DNA of 17,006 nucleotides from Deltaproteobacteria bacterium (lineage in GTDB: Bacteria; Desulfobacterota; Desulfobulbia; Desulfobulbales; SURF-16), in the NCBI GenBank assembly GCA_029939635.1, contig JAOZSN010000055.1, positions 1 through 17,006 of the forward strand. Direction: 5' to 3'. Below the pieces are notes generated by a model. That model did not search any database. It was given only the letters and a program-made list of their open reading frames with translations, and had not been told where the DNA came from. Position numbers and translations under genes: made by a program. Shown here piece by piece: positions 7,482-15,743 of the stretch (within the stretch, counting starts at the first letter, position 1; every line of letters begins with the position of its first letter).

Positions 7482-9117
7482 TCTGAACAGCCAACTTTTT
7501 ATGTAATTTCTGCCAGTTACCCTCATCAAGAGCAATAACTGAATGTTCTTTTAAACGGCTCAGCAAGTCATTTCTAGCCTGAGTCAATTTCTGCTCAGCC
7601 AATTGTTGTCTCAGCTCATTTTTTACTTGGATAAAAGGGATAACTGCTTGCGGCCGGCGATTAATAAATTTAAGCACGGCATAATTTTCCCCTATCTTAA
7701 AAGGAGGGCTGACCTTACCAGGTTGCATTGAGGCAAGCACCGATTTAACCTCAGGTTGAAAATGATTAATTGGCAGTTGCTTTATACCGACACCCATAGG
7801 GAAATGGCGCTTCACCACCTCAAAATAATCACGACCCTGATTAACCTCCTGCCAAATCATATTTACCAATTCTTCGTCAGCCTGTATCAGTGATATTGCC
7901 ACGGTCTCAGGATGGGTATAGCGCTCCTGGTTTGCCACATAATAATCTTGCGCCTCACCTGGCTGAAGCTGGCTGGCAGATTTAAGCAAACGCTGCTCCA
8001 CTTCACGCACCACACGATGGCGCTTATAAAAATTAACCGTTCCTTGCAGAGGAGGTCGCTGATCATACTTACGATCAATAGCCTCCCATGATATCACGGT
8101 CTGGGCAATCATGCTATTAAGGACCCTCGTTTTAAGCTCTTCAATTTCTTCTTTTTGAAATTTATATTTTTTCCTGAAACTTTTCTCCCTCTCCAACATT
8201 GCTTGAAATTGAGCAGCCTTAATATCTCCCTTGGTGGAGGTAATAAGGTTCTTTTCTCTCTGTTCTGCGTCAAGGGGGGATACGCCAATTACGGCTAAAA
8301 GCTCCTCATCAACCTGCAAATCGAATTTTTTGCTGAGCTTTGCCACTAACTCACTGGTGAGTTCTGCCTGGCGTTGTTCACGGATTGTATCTTGGATAGC
8401 ACTGCGCAAGGTCTCAAAATCTTCCTGGTTGCCCTGGTCTTCAGGGGCTATAACCTCCAAAAGAAGAGCCCCTTTATCCATGGTAATGGGGCCACGCAGA
8501 TCACCAGATTTACTATCTTTCAAGGCAGTCAACCACTCTTCGCGTAGTTGAGGACGACGGACCCATTTGGTCTCAACTAACTGTGGCCCACCATCGGTGG
8601 CAGCCAGCTGAGCCAATGCATCCAAACTCAGGGTTCCAGCAAGAACAGCTTCATGTTGCAGCTGGGCCTGGTCAGCAGAGCTGAAGAAAATAATTCTGAC
8701 CTCCAGGCGCGGGATAAATTTCTGTTGATACATCGCCCATAATTCGTCGTCTGCAATGGTCACCTTTTCATCAATTTCCTCATTCTTCATCATCATCAAG
8801 GAACGAACTTTAGTAAAGGTTGCCACTTTCCGCTGCAAAATCGGGTCAGCATCAAGCTCCATTCTGACACCTTCCTGAGCCAAAAGCTGCCAGTTAATGA
8901 ATTCATCAGGGCGCTCAGGCAAGGCCATATCCTTCTCCTGCCAGTGCTGCCACCAGTTTTCATAATCAGCAACGCTGTACAGCGTATCATTTATCGTAAC
9001 CAATTGAGGCTCATTCCATAACCAGGCATGGCAAACATTTGTCCCCATGCCCAACACGAAGAATATCAGCCATCCACAGATCAACCCTGACAGGGAAGTA
9101 ATTGCTTTTCTTTCCAT
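7474..9117 (-). CDS. Periplasmic peptidyl-prolyl isomerase with two parvulin-like (PpiC/SurA-type) domains
   Basis: This is a 547-residue protein with a signal peptide cleaved near CHA (residue 31). Residues about 40-130 form a helical SurA-like N-terminal region. Residues about 135-225 match a parvulin rotamase module: a beta strand with FF, helices, then GDLRGPITMDKGALLLEV. A second module lies at about 400-490, ending GKVSPPFKIGENYAVLKFINR. Charged helical linkers separate them, and the C-terminus is a long coiled helix rich in Gln, Lys and Glu. Parvulins catalyse cis-trans isomerisation of prolyl bonds and act as periplasmic chaperones for outer-membrane proteins. The cytochromes downstream contain an HxP motif in nearly every heme pair, so they are plausible substrates (inference). 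The ATG at 9117 follows GGAG closely and lies 37 bases inside the preceding lipoprotein gene. Confidence 0.9.
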   Translation of the reverse strand: MERKAITSLSGLICGWLIFFVLGMGTNVCHAWLWNEPQLVTINDTLYSVADYENWWQHWQEKDMALPERPDEFINWQLLAQEGVRMELDADPILQRKVATFTKVRSLMMMKNEEIDEKVTIADDELWAMYQQKFIPRLEVRIIFFSSADQAQLQHEAVLAGTLSLDALAQLAATDGGPQLVETKWVRRPQLREEWLTALKDSKSGDLRGPITMDKGALLLEVIAPEDQGNQEDFETLRSAIQDTIREQRQAELTSELVAKLSKKFDLQVDEELLAVIGVSPLDAEQREKNLITSTKGDIKAAQFQAMLEREKSFRKKYKFQKEEIEELKTRVLNSMIAQTVISWEAIDRKYDQRPPLQGTVNFYKRHRVVREVEQRLLKSASQLQPGEAQDYYVANQERYTHPETVAISLIQADEELVNMIWQEVNQGRDYFEVVKRHFPMGVGIKQLPINHFQPEVKSVLASMQPGKVSPPFKIGENYAVLKFINRRPQAVIPFIQVKNELRQQLAEQKLTQARNDLLSRLKEHSVIALDEGNWQKLHKKLAVQND

Positions 9118-9695
9118 AACTCCAAAATTTCCTGAATTACCTTCTCACTGAGAGCGGAGATGGTATTAAATAAACCAAAATGCAAAATTTTACGATAATC
9201 CTGGCCCTTCCTGGCATGGTAACAGGCAAAGACCTGGGTGCCATCATGACCATTATAGACCCTTATCTGGATCTTCAGTTCCGTGGTAACCTGCCCCTGA
9301 CTCACCTGCTCCTTCATCTGCAGCACCTCGCCACCAATTAGGGCCTCAACCCCGAGACGATCAGCAATAATGCGTAATTGCTCTGGAGTTGGTGTCATCC
9401 AGGGGCGGATGCGCAGCTGGTGATATATTTTTTGAACATCACCGCGCAGGGCCAGATAATATTGATTGGTTTGAACCAGCTCATTAAAAAGAATATGGCC
9501 AATAATTTCATGGCCCTGGGGATAGGAACTTTTATTCTGCAAGGGTAGAATGGCAATGGTACAGGCAGCCAAGGCATCTGCGTCATGGTGGCCTAGTAGG
9601 TAAGGATCCTTTCCTCCACAACCAGCAAGCAGAATCCAAAACAACAAACCACTGGCTATCCAGCTGGAGTACTTCTTCAAAAATCTTCCACCCAT
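9081..9695 (-). CDS. CsgG/TolB-like lipoprotein (GNA1162/LpoB-like fold)
   Basis: This is a 204-residue protein with lipobox LLAGC (C26 from the ATG at 9695). After the anchor comes a TolB/CsgG-like alpha-beta domain: the first strand CTIAILPLQNKS, a helix with GHEIIGHILFNELVQ, then LGVEALIGGEVLQM and an amphipathic strand TTELKIQIRVYNGHDG. This is the shape of GNA1162 (DUF799), LpoB and the N-terminal part of CsgG. It overlaps the preceding gene by 19 bases. An alternative TTG start at 9680 would form a TTGA overlap with that gene's stop and has GGAAGA upstream; the ATG has GAGG too close to be ideal. Either start keeps the lipobox. It is the third of three TolB/CsgG-like genes in a row. Role inferred: outer-membrane lipoprotein acting in export or assembly of the cytochrome complex. 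Exact family not determined. Confidence 0.82.
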   Translation of the reverse strand: MGGRFLKKYSSWIASGLLFWILLAGCGGKDPYLLGHHDADALAACTIAILPLQNKSSYPQGHEIIGHILFNELVQTNQYYLALRGDVQKIYHQLRIRPWMTPTPEQLRIIADRLGVEALIGGEVLQMKEQVSQGQVTTELKIQIRVYNGHDGTQVFACYHARKGQDYRKILHFGLFNTISALSEKVIQEILELWKEKQLLPCQG

Positions 9696-11209
9696 ACCTC
9701 ATTCAACGCGAGATCTGTTGATTCTCCTCCCCCTTGCGCCATGAACAGCCCTTGTCCTTTTACAGGAGTAGGTTTAGCATTGCCAGCCATTACCACAGAT
9801 GTACTGAGCTCATTGCCCACCACATCCCGAGCATTCAGCTGACAATGCAGATCACCAGGGAGGGGCGGCACATCCACAGAGACCACCTGAGACTCGGCAA
9901 GTTCAGTACCACCCTCTGTCAGTAAAAGCACACCATACTCATTGCGCAGTTCCACGTGCCATTGCTCCAAGGCAATATCACCATCATACCCTAACCTCAC
10001 CTCAACAGCCTGCTTTTTTCTGTGCAGTGCTATCTCCACCTCAGGTGGACTTCTTTTCACCCTGATAGTATTGGCAATCTGCCCCTTATTACCAGCCGCA
10101 TCCCAGGCCTCCAAGACGACCTCATAATAACCATCCTCCACCAGGGCACCATTTTTTTCCTGGCCCCACCAGGCCAGCCGTTCTGGTAGACCACCCTGAC
10201 CTTTAGCCTGCAAAATTTGGTTGCCACCATCACTTTGTACCGCAAGCTGCCAGCGGGTAATGGGCTCAAAATTTTGCTGGCGGGGTAAAATAATAACCTT
10301 ATTCTGCAGAACAATTTTACCTCGTCGTTCCTGCCCCTTGAGCTGCAAGGCCAGTTGTGGTGGCTTACTATCAACCACAAAACTGCCAATGAGCTGCCTC
10401 CTGACAGATGATTGAGAACCATCTCGCAGCAGATGTACTTGATAATGACCATCACTGGCCGGAGCGGGCCAGGAACTGACATAATCATTTTGATCTGCTC
10501 TAAAACGAGTAGCGATGGCCTTGCCAGCCACCAAAAGCTCCACCTTGGTTTGCGGTCTGGGAGTCCTTAATTCATTAAGCTTTATCCGACAGGAAACAAT
10601 TTCACCAGGTTGGAGTCTATCAGCAGAAAGATACGCAACTTCGATAAGGGGCGCTAGGGATGGAGGCGCACCTTTAAGAATAAGAGTAGCAGGCCATTGC
10701 GCTAAAAGCCGATCCAGCACCAGATTTTCAACGGCAGCAAAGGTATCAGGTTCTGCCAGACCAAAAAGATGCTTTTCATCAGCCTGACTGCCATGGATAG
10801 AGGTACTCCAAACAGTAGTACCATTATCCACCTGGACCAGGTGCATATTCAGGGCTAAAGCATAGTCCTTACTCTGGCGAGATTGGGTAATAGTGGACAA
10901 CAAGAGGTATGTAACCTCTGTTCTAGCAGCCAATTTCCGTAAATTGCGGGTCTCTATCTCTCCCAAGGTACGAATACGGTTACGCACCAAAAAAGCCATC
11001 ATCTCGTCAGGGGCAAGCAGATCAATACCCTTGGCGGTCAGACGCTGATGAAGCTGGCCAGTCATAACCATATTCACCCCATATTCACCCTGACTCAAAT
11101 CCTGCACAGGCATAACAGCCACCTGTCCCATTGCACCAACCAATGTAGGCATGGCACAGCAAAGGACACATAAGCTCAGTAGGAAGTGTATCAGGATACG
11201 GATACGCAT
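9677..11209 (-). CDS. Secreted protein with TolB/CsgG-like N-terminus and Ig-like C-terminal repeats
   Basis: This is a 510-residue protein with a signal peptide cleaved near VGA (residue 26) and no lipobox. Residues about 28-175 form a TolB/CsgG-like domain: GQVAVMPVQDLS, a helix ending at RLTAKGIDLLAP, TYLLLSTITQS, then a strand with LNMHLVQVDNGTTVW. From about 185 to 460 the protein is beta-rich with two or three Ig or FlgD-like modules; junctions such as VDSKPPQLALQL and VKRSPPEVEIAL and the phrase DGYYEVVLEAWDAAGNKG are characteristic. The C-terminus is Gly/Glu-rich and acidic. The start overlaps the upstream stop as TAATG (11207-11211). No heme motif is present. It may act with the flanking CsgG-like lipoproteins as an assembly or secretion scaffold; this is inference. 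Confidence 0.82.
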   Translation of the reverse strand: MRIRILIHFLLSLCVLCCAMPTLVGAMGQVAVMPVQDLSQGEYGVNMVMTGQLHQRLTAKGIDLLAPDEMMAFLVRNRIRTLGEIETRNLRKLAARTEVTYLLLSTITQSRQSKDYALALNMHLVQVDNGTTVWSTSIHGSQADEKHLFGLAEPDTFAAVENLVLDRLLAQWPATLILKGAPPSLAPLIEVAYLSADRLQPGEIVSCRIKLNELRTPRPQTKVELLVAGKAIATRFRADQNDYVSSWPAPASDGHYQVHLLRDGSQSSVRRQLIGSFVVDSKPPQLALQLKGQERRGKIVLQNKVIILPRQQNFEPITRWQLAVQSDGGNQILQAKGQGGLPERLAWWGQEKNGALVEDGYYEVVLEAWDAAGNKGQIANTIRVKRSPPEVEIALHRKKQAVEVRLGYDGDIALEQWHVELRNEYGVLLLTEGGTELAESQVVSVDVPPLPGDLHCQLNARDVVGNELSTSVVMAGNAKPTPVKGQGLFMAQGGGESTDLALNEVWVEDF

Positions 11210-11826
11210 TATTTGCTTTTTTCCATGGGGATGGAGACGAGTAGATTATCGATTAAATCCCTGGTGGTCTGAAAGGTGTCAATATTGGCCTGACCAAAGA
11301 TACGCCTAAAAAGAGAGTCGCCGCTACCGTGGCCACTGGCCTGCCAGATAATCATGCTACTATCCACCTCTAAAAGTCGTAAGGTAATGGTTATTTCGGG
11401 AAAAACCACGCTACCATGCCTGGTCTCACTGGCAAAATCAACGGTGCCTAACATAATGGCCTGCACCCGAAGCTGCTGACCAAGACGTTTTAAGGCTGGT
11501 CTATCAATGGGCTTGGTTGGGTCAATGCCCTCTTGGTGTAGCAGCCCATCCACCATGCCTTTATCAACCACATCAAAAAGTTGGCTTGCCAAAATACGGG
11601 TCATGGTCAAATCTCGTACCCGTTCCGGGGCAAACTCATCCTTGCTGTTGTTGGTGACAGGCAGGACAGCAATGGTACGAACAAAACTTAAATCAATATT
11701 TTCGCGTAAAAAGCTATCGTAATGCTGAGCAGAAGAACACCCCGACAACAGCAGCACAAGGCATAACAAGAGCTGTAGTCGACCACTGCCATAGTACAAC
11801 TTTTCTATTAATCTCTTTTTGTGCAT
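11209..11826 (-). CDS. CsgG/TolB-like lipoprotein (LpoB/GNA1162-like)
   Basis: This is a 205-residue lipoprotein with lipobox LLSGC (C30). The mature part is a single TolB/CsgG-N-like domain: RTIAVLPVTNNS, a helix with RVRDLTMTRILASQLFDVVDKG, LRVQAIMLGTVDF, then a strand pair EITITLRLLEVDSSMIIWQASG. The closing helix TTRDLIDNLLVSIP is also usual for the family. In CsgG this fold precedes amphipathic hairpins that make a secretion barrel; I do not see an obvious long insert of that kind here, so it is closer to LpoB or GNA1162 in size. A GGGAG site lies eight bases before the ATG. The gene is 13 bases downstream of the barrel gene and coupled to the next TolB-like gene by TAATG. Function unknown; likely outer-membrane assembly or scaffolding. 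Confidence 0.85.
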   Translation of the reverse strand: MHKKRLIEKLYYGSGRLQLLLCLVLLLSGCSSAQHYDSFLRENIDLSFVRTIAVLPVTNNSKDEFAPERVRDLTMTRILASQLFDVVDKGMVDGLLHQEGIDPTKPIDRPALKRLGQQLRVQAIMLGTVDFASETRHGSVVFPEITITLRLLEVDSSMIIWQASGHGSGDSLFRRIFGQANIDTFQTTRDLIDNLLVSIPMEKSK

Positions 11827-11839
11827 CCCTCAAACTCCC

Positions 11840-13912
11840 TTACTGGCTGGTGAAACGACCGGTTAACTGAATAGAGACCTGCCAATCGTTTTCTGTAGGT
11901 CGTGTGGTGTAGTCACCATTGCCCTGCAGGGTAAAATATGAACCTAATGCCCAACTGGCGTAGGCTGAATACTTATTAGTAACCTCTGAACTATGATCAT
12001 AGTCATAGCCCAAACTTACCTGGATGGCAGCTACAGGACTCAAGGTGGCACGCATCATGACACCATCACTGGTACTTACTCCATCCTGCCAATGACTTTT
12101 TCCCGTGGTCATTAAGGATAAGGTATCCGAAGGTCGCCAATTAATAATGAGATCACTGCCATAATTTTCATAACCCAAAGCCCCCTTCAAATAGCGATAA
12201 TCTGTCTTCCAATCAGCATTGAGAGTGGGAAGAAGACGGGCACTGACAATAATATTACCACTATAATCACGAAGATTCTGACCACCAGCATCATAGGCCG
12301 TATCATGATAGAGGAGGTCACAGGTGGCATCAAGATCTGGGTACGGCATGAGGGTGGTATAAAAAGAAATTTCCTGCTCCACAGAATGGCGTTGCGTACC
12401 CTCAAACTTGTCTGTTCGGCCCAGGCCAAAGTTCATAGTCACGCTATTGAGCGGGGAGAGCCCCAGGCTGGCATTATAAGAACGCTTCAGTGTTTCAGAG
12501 CGGTCACCATCCTGATCACGCGCCTCTGATATGCTGGCACTTAACGATATTGCATCTGCCAGCCACTTCAATTCACCAACCTGATTAAAGTGGCGAAAAT
12601 CATTGCCAGAAGAATATCCTCCCCTGTTATAATTTAAACTATAACTCAAGGTTGAACGCTGGCTGAGACGGGCAGAAAAATTAAAATCCGTTATGGCACT
12701 GGTGGACTTACTGCTCAGGGCCAGTCTGTCATCACTTGAAGTCATCAGTTCAAAAATTTCAATTTCGCTAAAATCCACCTGCTGAAGAGAGCTATTGGTA
12801 ATAACAACCTTGAGCCAGAGCTGCTGAGCATAGCCTGAGGTGTCCAGTTCAAAACGCTGCTCAGTGGCATTATACGTAAAAGGAACAGTACCGGCAAGGG
12901 GAAGCCAGTCAGTGCCATTATTGCTGCCGTACAGGGCAAAGACAAAGGCGGCAGCCTGGCTGGACTCGTCATCTACGGTGTACATATAAACTCGATCAAT
13001 CTGGTTATAATCCACGCGCAGGGCAAAATTATGGGGGGGGGAATCAATACCGTTGGTGAAAATTCCAGAGGTGGTAGCAAGATCACCATCATGGAGTAAG
13101 GGAGCAGAGGTCAAATCACCCGGCAGGGTGTTGACAGGGGTGTTATCTAAGCCATGGAGAACTTGAGACAGGACATGCTGAATAGGAACAATACCACCAG
13201 CACCTACCTTATAAACGGAATCTTCAAAACTTTCTGTATATTGCTGAGAAAAACCTATCATCAGCCGATTTTGCCAGAAATTTTGGCTTGCCTCCACACG
13301 ACCAAACTGGTTGGTGGACTCGCGTTGTGACTGCTGGACAAAATCATGCCGTTCTTGCCATTGGTAATTATAATAGAGGCTGAATATGTCCAGATCCCAA
13401 TCCACCCCCGCTGAATGCGTTTCCTCATCTGTCTTAGCTAGATGAGGAGTTTCATCATCATCCATGGCATCCAGACCAATTGAGGCCCGCAAAACTGGCC
13501 ATAAGGGTTTATCCCAGGTTGAACGCCAGGAAACCTCACCATTACGCCGACTGGTATTACTCTGGTTCGAGTTCCGTTGTTCAGTGGCATAATAAAAGAT
13601 GTCCAGAGCAAAAATGTCACTGAGCAGGCCAAACTGTAAGGCAGGATGAAGCCCTTCACTATCACTTTTCTGCGCCCACTTGCTGGTATAACGAATGGAT
13701 TCTTGCAAAGAAATGACCTCAGTAACCTCCTGATTCAGATTAAGGGTATAATTAAGCCAATAATTATCCTCGTTATCTTCATCCTTACTGTCCAGATGCT
13801 GCCAGTTCACGGTAAGGTCTTGGGCCCCCAGGGCAAAATCGGGAACCAAGCAGCAGCCAAATAAAAAAAGTGACAGCAGGAAAAAAATCTGAGAGTAGCA
13901 CGGTTGTTTCAT
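11840..13912 (-). CDS. Outer-membrane beta-barrel with discoidin-like insert, candidate porin of the electron conduit
   Basis: This is a 690-residue protein. The start at 13912 gives MKQPCYSQ with a signal peptide ending ALG|AQ (residue 29). The same frame extends to a GTG at 13936, which has a poorer signal. After the signal come many alternating amphipathic strands with acidic and Ser/Asn-rich turns, for example DIFSLYYNYQWQ, LSYSLNYNRGG and IQVSLGYDYDHS, ending QVSIQLTGRFTSQ, as in large outer-membrane barrels. Residues about 258-390 interrupt the pattern with a compact beta domain like F5/8-type discoidin: DLTSAPLLHDGD, FALRVDYNQIDRVYMY, ALYGSNNGTDWLPL and a closing FSEIEIFEL. No CxxCH is present. 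It follows a 16-heme cytochrome gene by 69 bases. In porin-cytochrome conduits a barrel sheathes a multiheme cytochrome through the outer membrane; that role is inferred here. The discoidin-like insert suggests a surface-facing binding domain. Confidence 0.87.
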   Translation of the reverse strand: MKQPCYSQIFFLLSLFLFGCCLVPDFALGAQDLTVNWQHLDSKDEDNEDNYWLNYTLNLNQEVTEVISLQESIRYTSKWAQKSDSEGLHPALQFGLLSDIFALDIFYYATEQRNSNQSNTSRRNGEVSWRSTWDKPLWPVLRASIGLDAMDDDETPHLAKTDEETHSAGVDWDLDIFSLYYNYQWQERHDFVQQSQRESTNQFGRVEASQNFWQNRLMIGFSQQYTESFEDSVYKVGAGGIVPIQHVLSQVLHGLDNTPVNTLPGDLTSAPLLHDGDLATTSGIFTNGIDSPPHNFALRVDYNQIDRVYMYTVDDESSQAAAFVFALYGSNNGTDWLPLAGTVPFTYNATEQRFELDTSGYAQQLWLKVVITNSSLQQVDFSEIEIFELMTSSDDRLALSSKSTSAITDFNFSARLSQRSTLSYSLNYNRGGYSSGNDFRHFNQVGELKWLADAISLSASISEARDQDGDRSETLKRSYNASLGLSPLNSVTMNFGLGRTDKFEGTQRHSVEQEISFYTTLMPYPDLDATCDLLYHDTAYDAGGQNLRDYSGNIIVSARLLPTLNADWKTDYRYLKGALGYENYGSDLIINWRPSDTLSLMTTGKSHWQDGVSTSDGVMMRATLSPVAAIQVSLGYDYDHSSEVTNKYSAYASWALGSYFTLQGNGDYTTRPTENDWQVSIQLTGRFTSQ
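13033..13041 (-). repeat. Nine-base C run (coding strand) within the barrel gene
   Basis: The plus strand has nine consecutive G at 13033-13041, read as TCC CCC CCC CAT on the coding strand (Ser-Pro-Pro-His, residues 291-294). It sits in the discoidin-like insert. Runs of this length are known to slip in some bacterial surface genes. Any change not a multiple of three would truncate the barrel before most of its C-terminal strands. Slippage is not shown here. Confidence 0.9.
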
Positions 13913-13981
13913 CTCTCGAATAGTTCCTGCTATCACTTGCTATCTCAAAAGCCTGCTTGCCGAGACGAATACAACAGCCCC

Positions 13982-15697
13982 TTAGCGACTAGGCTTGATT
14001 TGGGGCCGACTCCGATCATAACTCTTTGGCGCATGACACCCAACCACACAGGTGGCACCAGTTTTAGTCTTGGTTATGGAGATGGGGTACGACCAAGAGC
14101 CAAAGGGCACCTCAGTACGAATATGTTTGGCCTGGGTGCTGGCATGTGGATCGTGACAGGCCACACAGTTGCGCCCTTTCTTCATGTTAACATGGAAATA
14201 GTGCAGGTTATATTCACCGTCCCTGAAATTGGTCAGGGTGCGGGTGAATTTTTTCTTGGCAATATCCTTATTGTGGCAACCAAAGCAGAGCTCATAATTT
14301 CCAGGTTGATACTCCTTATAAAATTCCTCAGGGAAATATTTGGAGAGGATACGACTATTGTCAGAGCCATGCACATCATGGCAGCTCATACAATCACCGG
14401 TCTGCACCGGGCCATGGCGATAATCACTGCCGATCACCTCATCGGCCAACTCATCATGACAGGTAAAACATAACTGTTCGGTACTCGTTTTTAATAATGA
14501 TTTCACGTTGGAGGAATGAGCTCGATGGCAATCGGTACAACGCCCCTCGTCCACAGGTTGGTGCTTATATTTTGCGGTATCCATAATTTTGTACAACTCA
14601 GCATTCTGCTCCTTGTGACAACTGGAACAGAGTTTACCGCCCTCGGCGTGGAGCTGAAAACGATACTCTGAGCTATGGGGATCATGGCATTTATTGCAAT
14701 TTTCTTCCACAGGATCATGGACAAACTTCATCGTAAATTCTTGCTTACGATCCTTATGGCACTGAAAACAAACCTCACCTTTTTCAGGTGAGGCGATGAG
14801 AAGGTTTTTATGTTTTCCAGCGTGGGGCTTATGGCAGGCTATACAATCTCCAGCCCCAACCGGGCCATGACGATGGCTCTTGGTAAAAATCTCTGCTTCA
14901 TGGCAATTAAAGCAAAGACTACTGACACTGGTACCACTGCCACGCAATTGATAGCGCATGGAAGATTCATGGGGGTTGTGACAATCAATACAGCCCTCCT
15001 TAACTGGCGCATGAATTACATCATCTTTAAATTCCTCACGCTTGGCCTGATGACAAACAAGACAGAGCTCCTGGCCTGTACGCGCAATGGCCAGAGGCTC
15101 ATAGGAACCATGGGGACTATGACAGGAGATACAGATTCCTGCCCCCACAGGGCCATGAACATGGGCACCCTTACCGATATCTGTATGACAATTTGTGGTA
15201 CAGGTAGACGCAGCCGGGGTAATACGTTTAAAATTAAACTTACCCCGCCGCAATTTATGACATTCTTTACAATCTAACTCCGTGGGGTTGGCATGGACAT
15301 AATAGCGCTTAAAACCTTTGGGAGCCTTCTTAATCTTCGCTGATTGATAATAAATAGTCAGCGTCTTCTGTAGCTTGTCAGAACTTAAGGTAATGTTATT
15401 TTTACCCTCTTTTAAGGTAATCATTACCCCAAAGGCACCACTCTTCACGGCCACCACATTTTTGGGAGCCTTACTCTTAACACCCTTAATGGTGAGCTGG
15501 GACACTGCCGGGCCGGTAACACGACCAGCCATAAAAAGCTTTTTCTCTGATACCCAGGACCCATCAGGAGGTGAAAAGACCGTGATGGCTGCCTTGCTGG
15601 CCGCCTGAGCCGTACTGAACTGGCCACCAACCATGGCCGTTAGCCCAAGGACAACGGCGAGCATGAGCTGGCAGAAAAACTTCGTAAATCCCTTCAC
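13982..15697 (-). CDS. 16-heme c-type cytochrome with N-terminal Ig-like domain
   Basis: This is a 571-residue protein. It starts at GTG (15695-15697) with a strong GGGAGGAA ribosome site about five bases upstream. The signal peptide is cleaved near AQA (residue 32). Residues about 37-118 are an Ig-like beta domain (ITVFSPPDGSWV..LFMAGRV). The heme part then runs from CKECH at 143-147 to CVVGCH at 550-555: fourteen canonical CxxCH plus two Cx3CH (CTTNCH at 166-171 and CVVGCH at the end), checked in the nucleotide sequence. Units follow 'HgPV..g.C..CH..H.s......l......lC..CH', the paired-CxxCH family. It is followed by the barrel gene after 69 bases. Role inferred: the cytochrome most likely to pair with the barrel, moving electrons through or to the outer membrane. 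The Ig-like domain may dock to the barrel or to another cytochrome. An intrinsic-type hairpin lies just upstream. Confidence 0.93.
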   Translation of the reverse strand: MKGFTKFFCQLMLAVVLGLTAMVGGQFSTAQAASKAAITVFSPPDGSWVSEKKLFMAGRVTGPAVSQLTIKGVKSKAPKNVVAVKSGAFGVMITLKEGKNNITLSSDKLQKTLTIYYQSAKIKKAPKGFKRYYVHANPTELDCKECHKLRRGKFNFKRITPAASTCTTNCHTDIGKGAHVHGPVGAGICISCHSPHGSYEPLAIARTGQELCLVCHQAKREEFKDDVIHAPVKEGCIDCHNPHESSMRYQLRGSGTSVSSLCFNCHEAEIFTKSHRHGPVGAGDCIACHKPHAGKHKNLLIASPEKGEVCFQCHKDRKQEFTMKFVHDPVEENCNKCHDPHSSEYRFQLHAEGGKLCSSCHKEQNAELYKIMDTAKYKHQPVDEGRCTDCHRAHSSNVKSLLKTSTEQLCFTCHDELADEVIGSDYRHGPVQTGDCMSCHDVHGSDNSRILSKYFPEEFYKEYQPGNYELCFGCHNKDIAKKKFTRTLTNFRDGEYNLHYFHVNMKKGRNCVACHDPHASTQAKHIRTEVPFGSWSYPISITKTKTGATCVVGCHAPKSYDRSRPQIKPSR

Positions 15698-15743
15698 CTA
15701 ACTTCCTCCCTTTACTGTCAAAAACGTACCTGTTTTATTAAAG

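Noticed and set aside
7482..7535. Upstream extension of the 26-heme gene to a TTG or to an ATG at 7526
   Set aside because: The extension adds hydrophilic residues before a complete lipoprotein signal and has no ribosome site.
9025..9033. Cys-His in the isomerase signal peptide (NVCHA) as a heme site
   Set aside because: There is only one cysteine, and it lies at the predicted cleavage site, so it is not a heme motif.
13849..13858. Lipobox in the barrel's signal (LFGC)
   Set aside because: Phe next to Gly-Cys is unusual for a lipobox, and a good signal peptidase I site (ALG|AQ) follows, as expected for a barrel.
13913..13981. Promoter or terminator between the 16-heme gene and the barrel gene
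   Set aside because: No hairpin with a T tract and no well-spaced promoter boxes are visible in these 69 bases.
15704..15716. TTGACA on the minus strand as a -35 box for the 571-residue cytochrome gene
   Set aside because: A -10 box at the right distance would fall inside the ribosome site and start codon, and none is seen.
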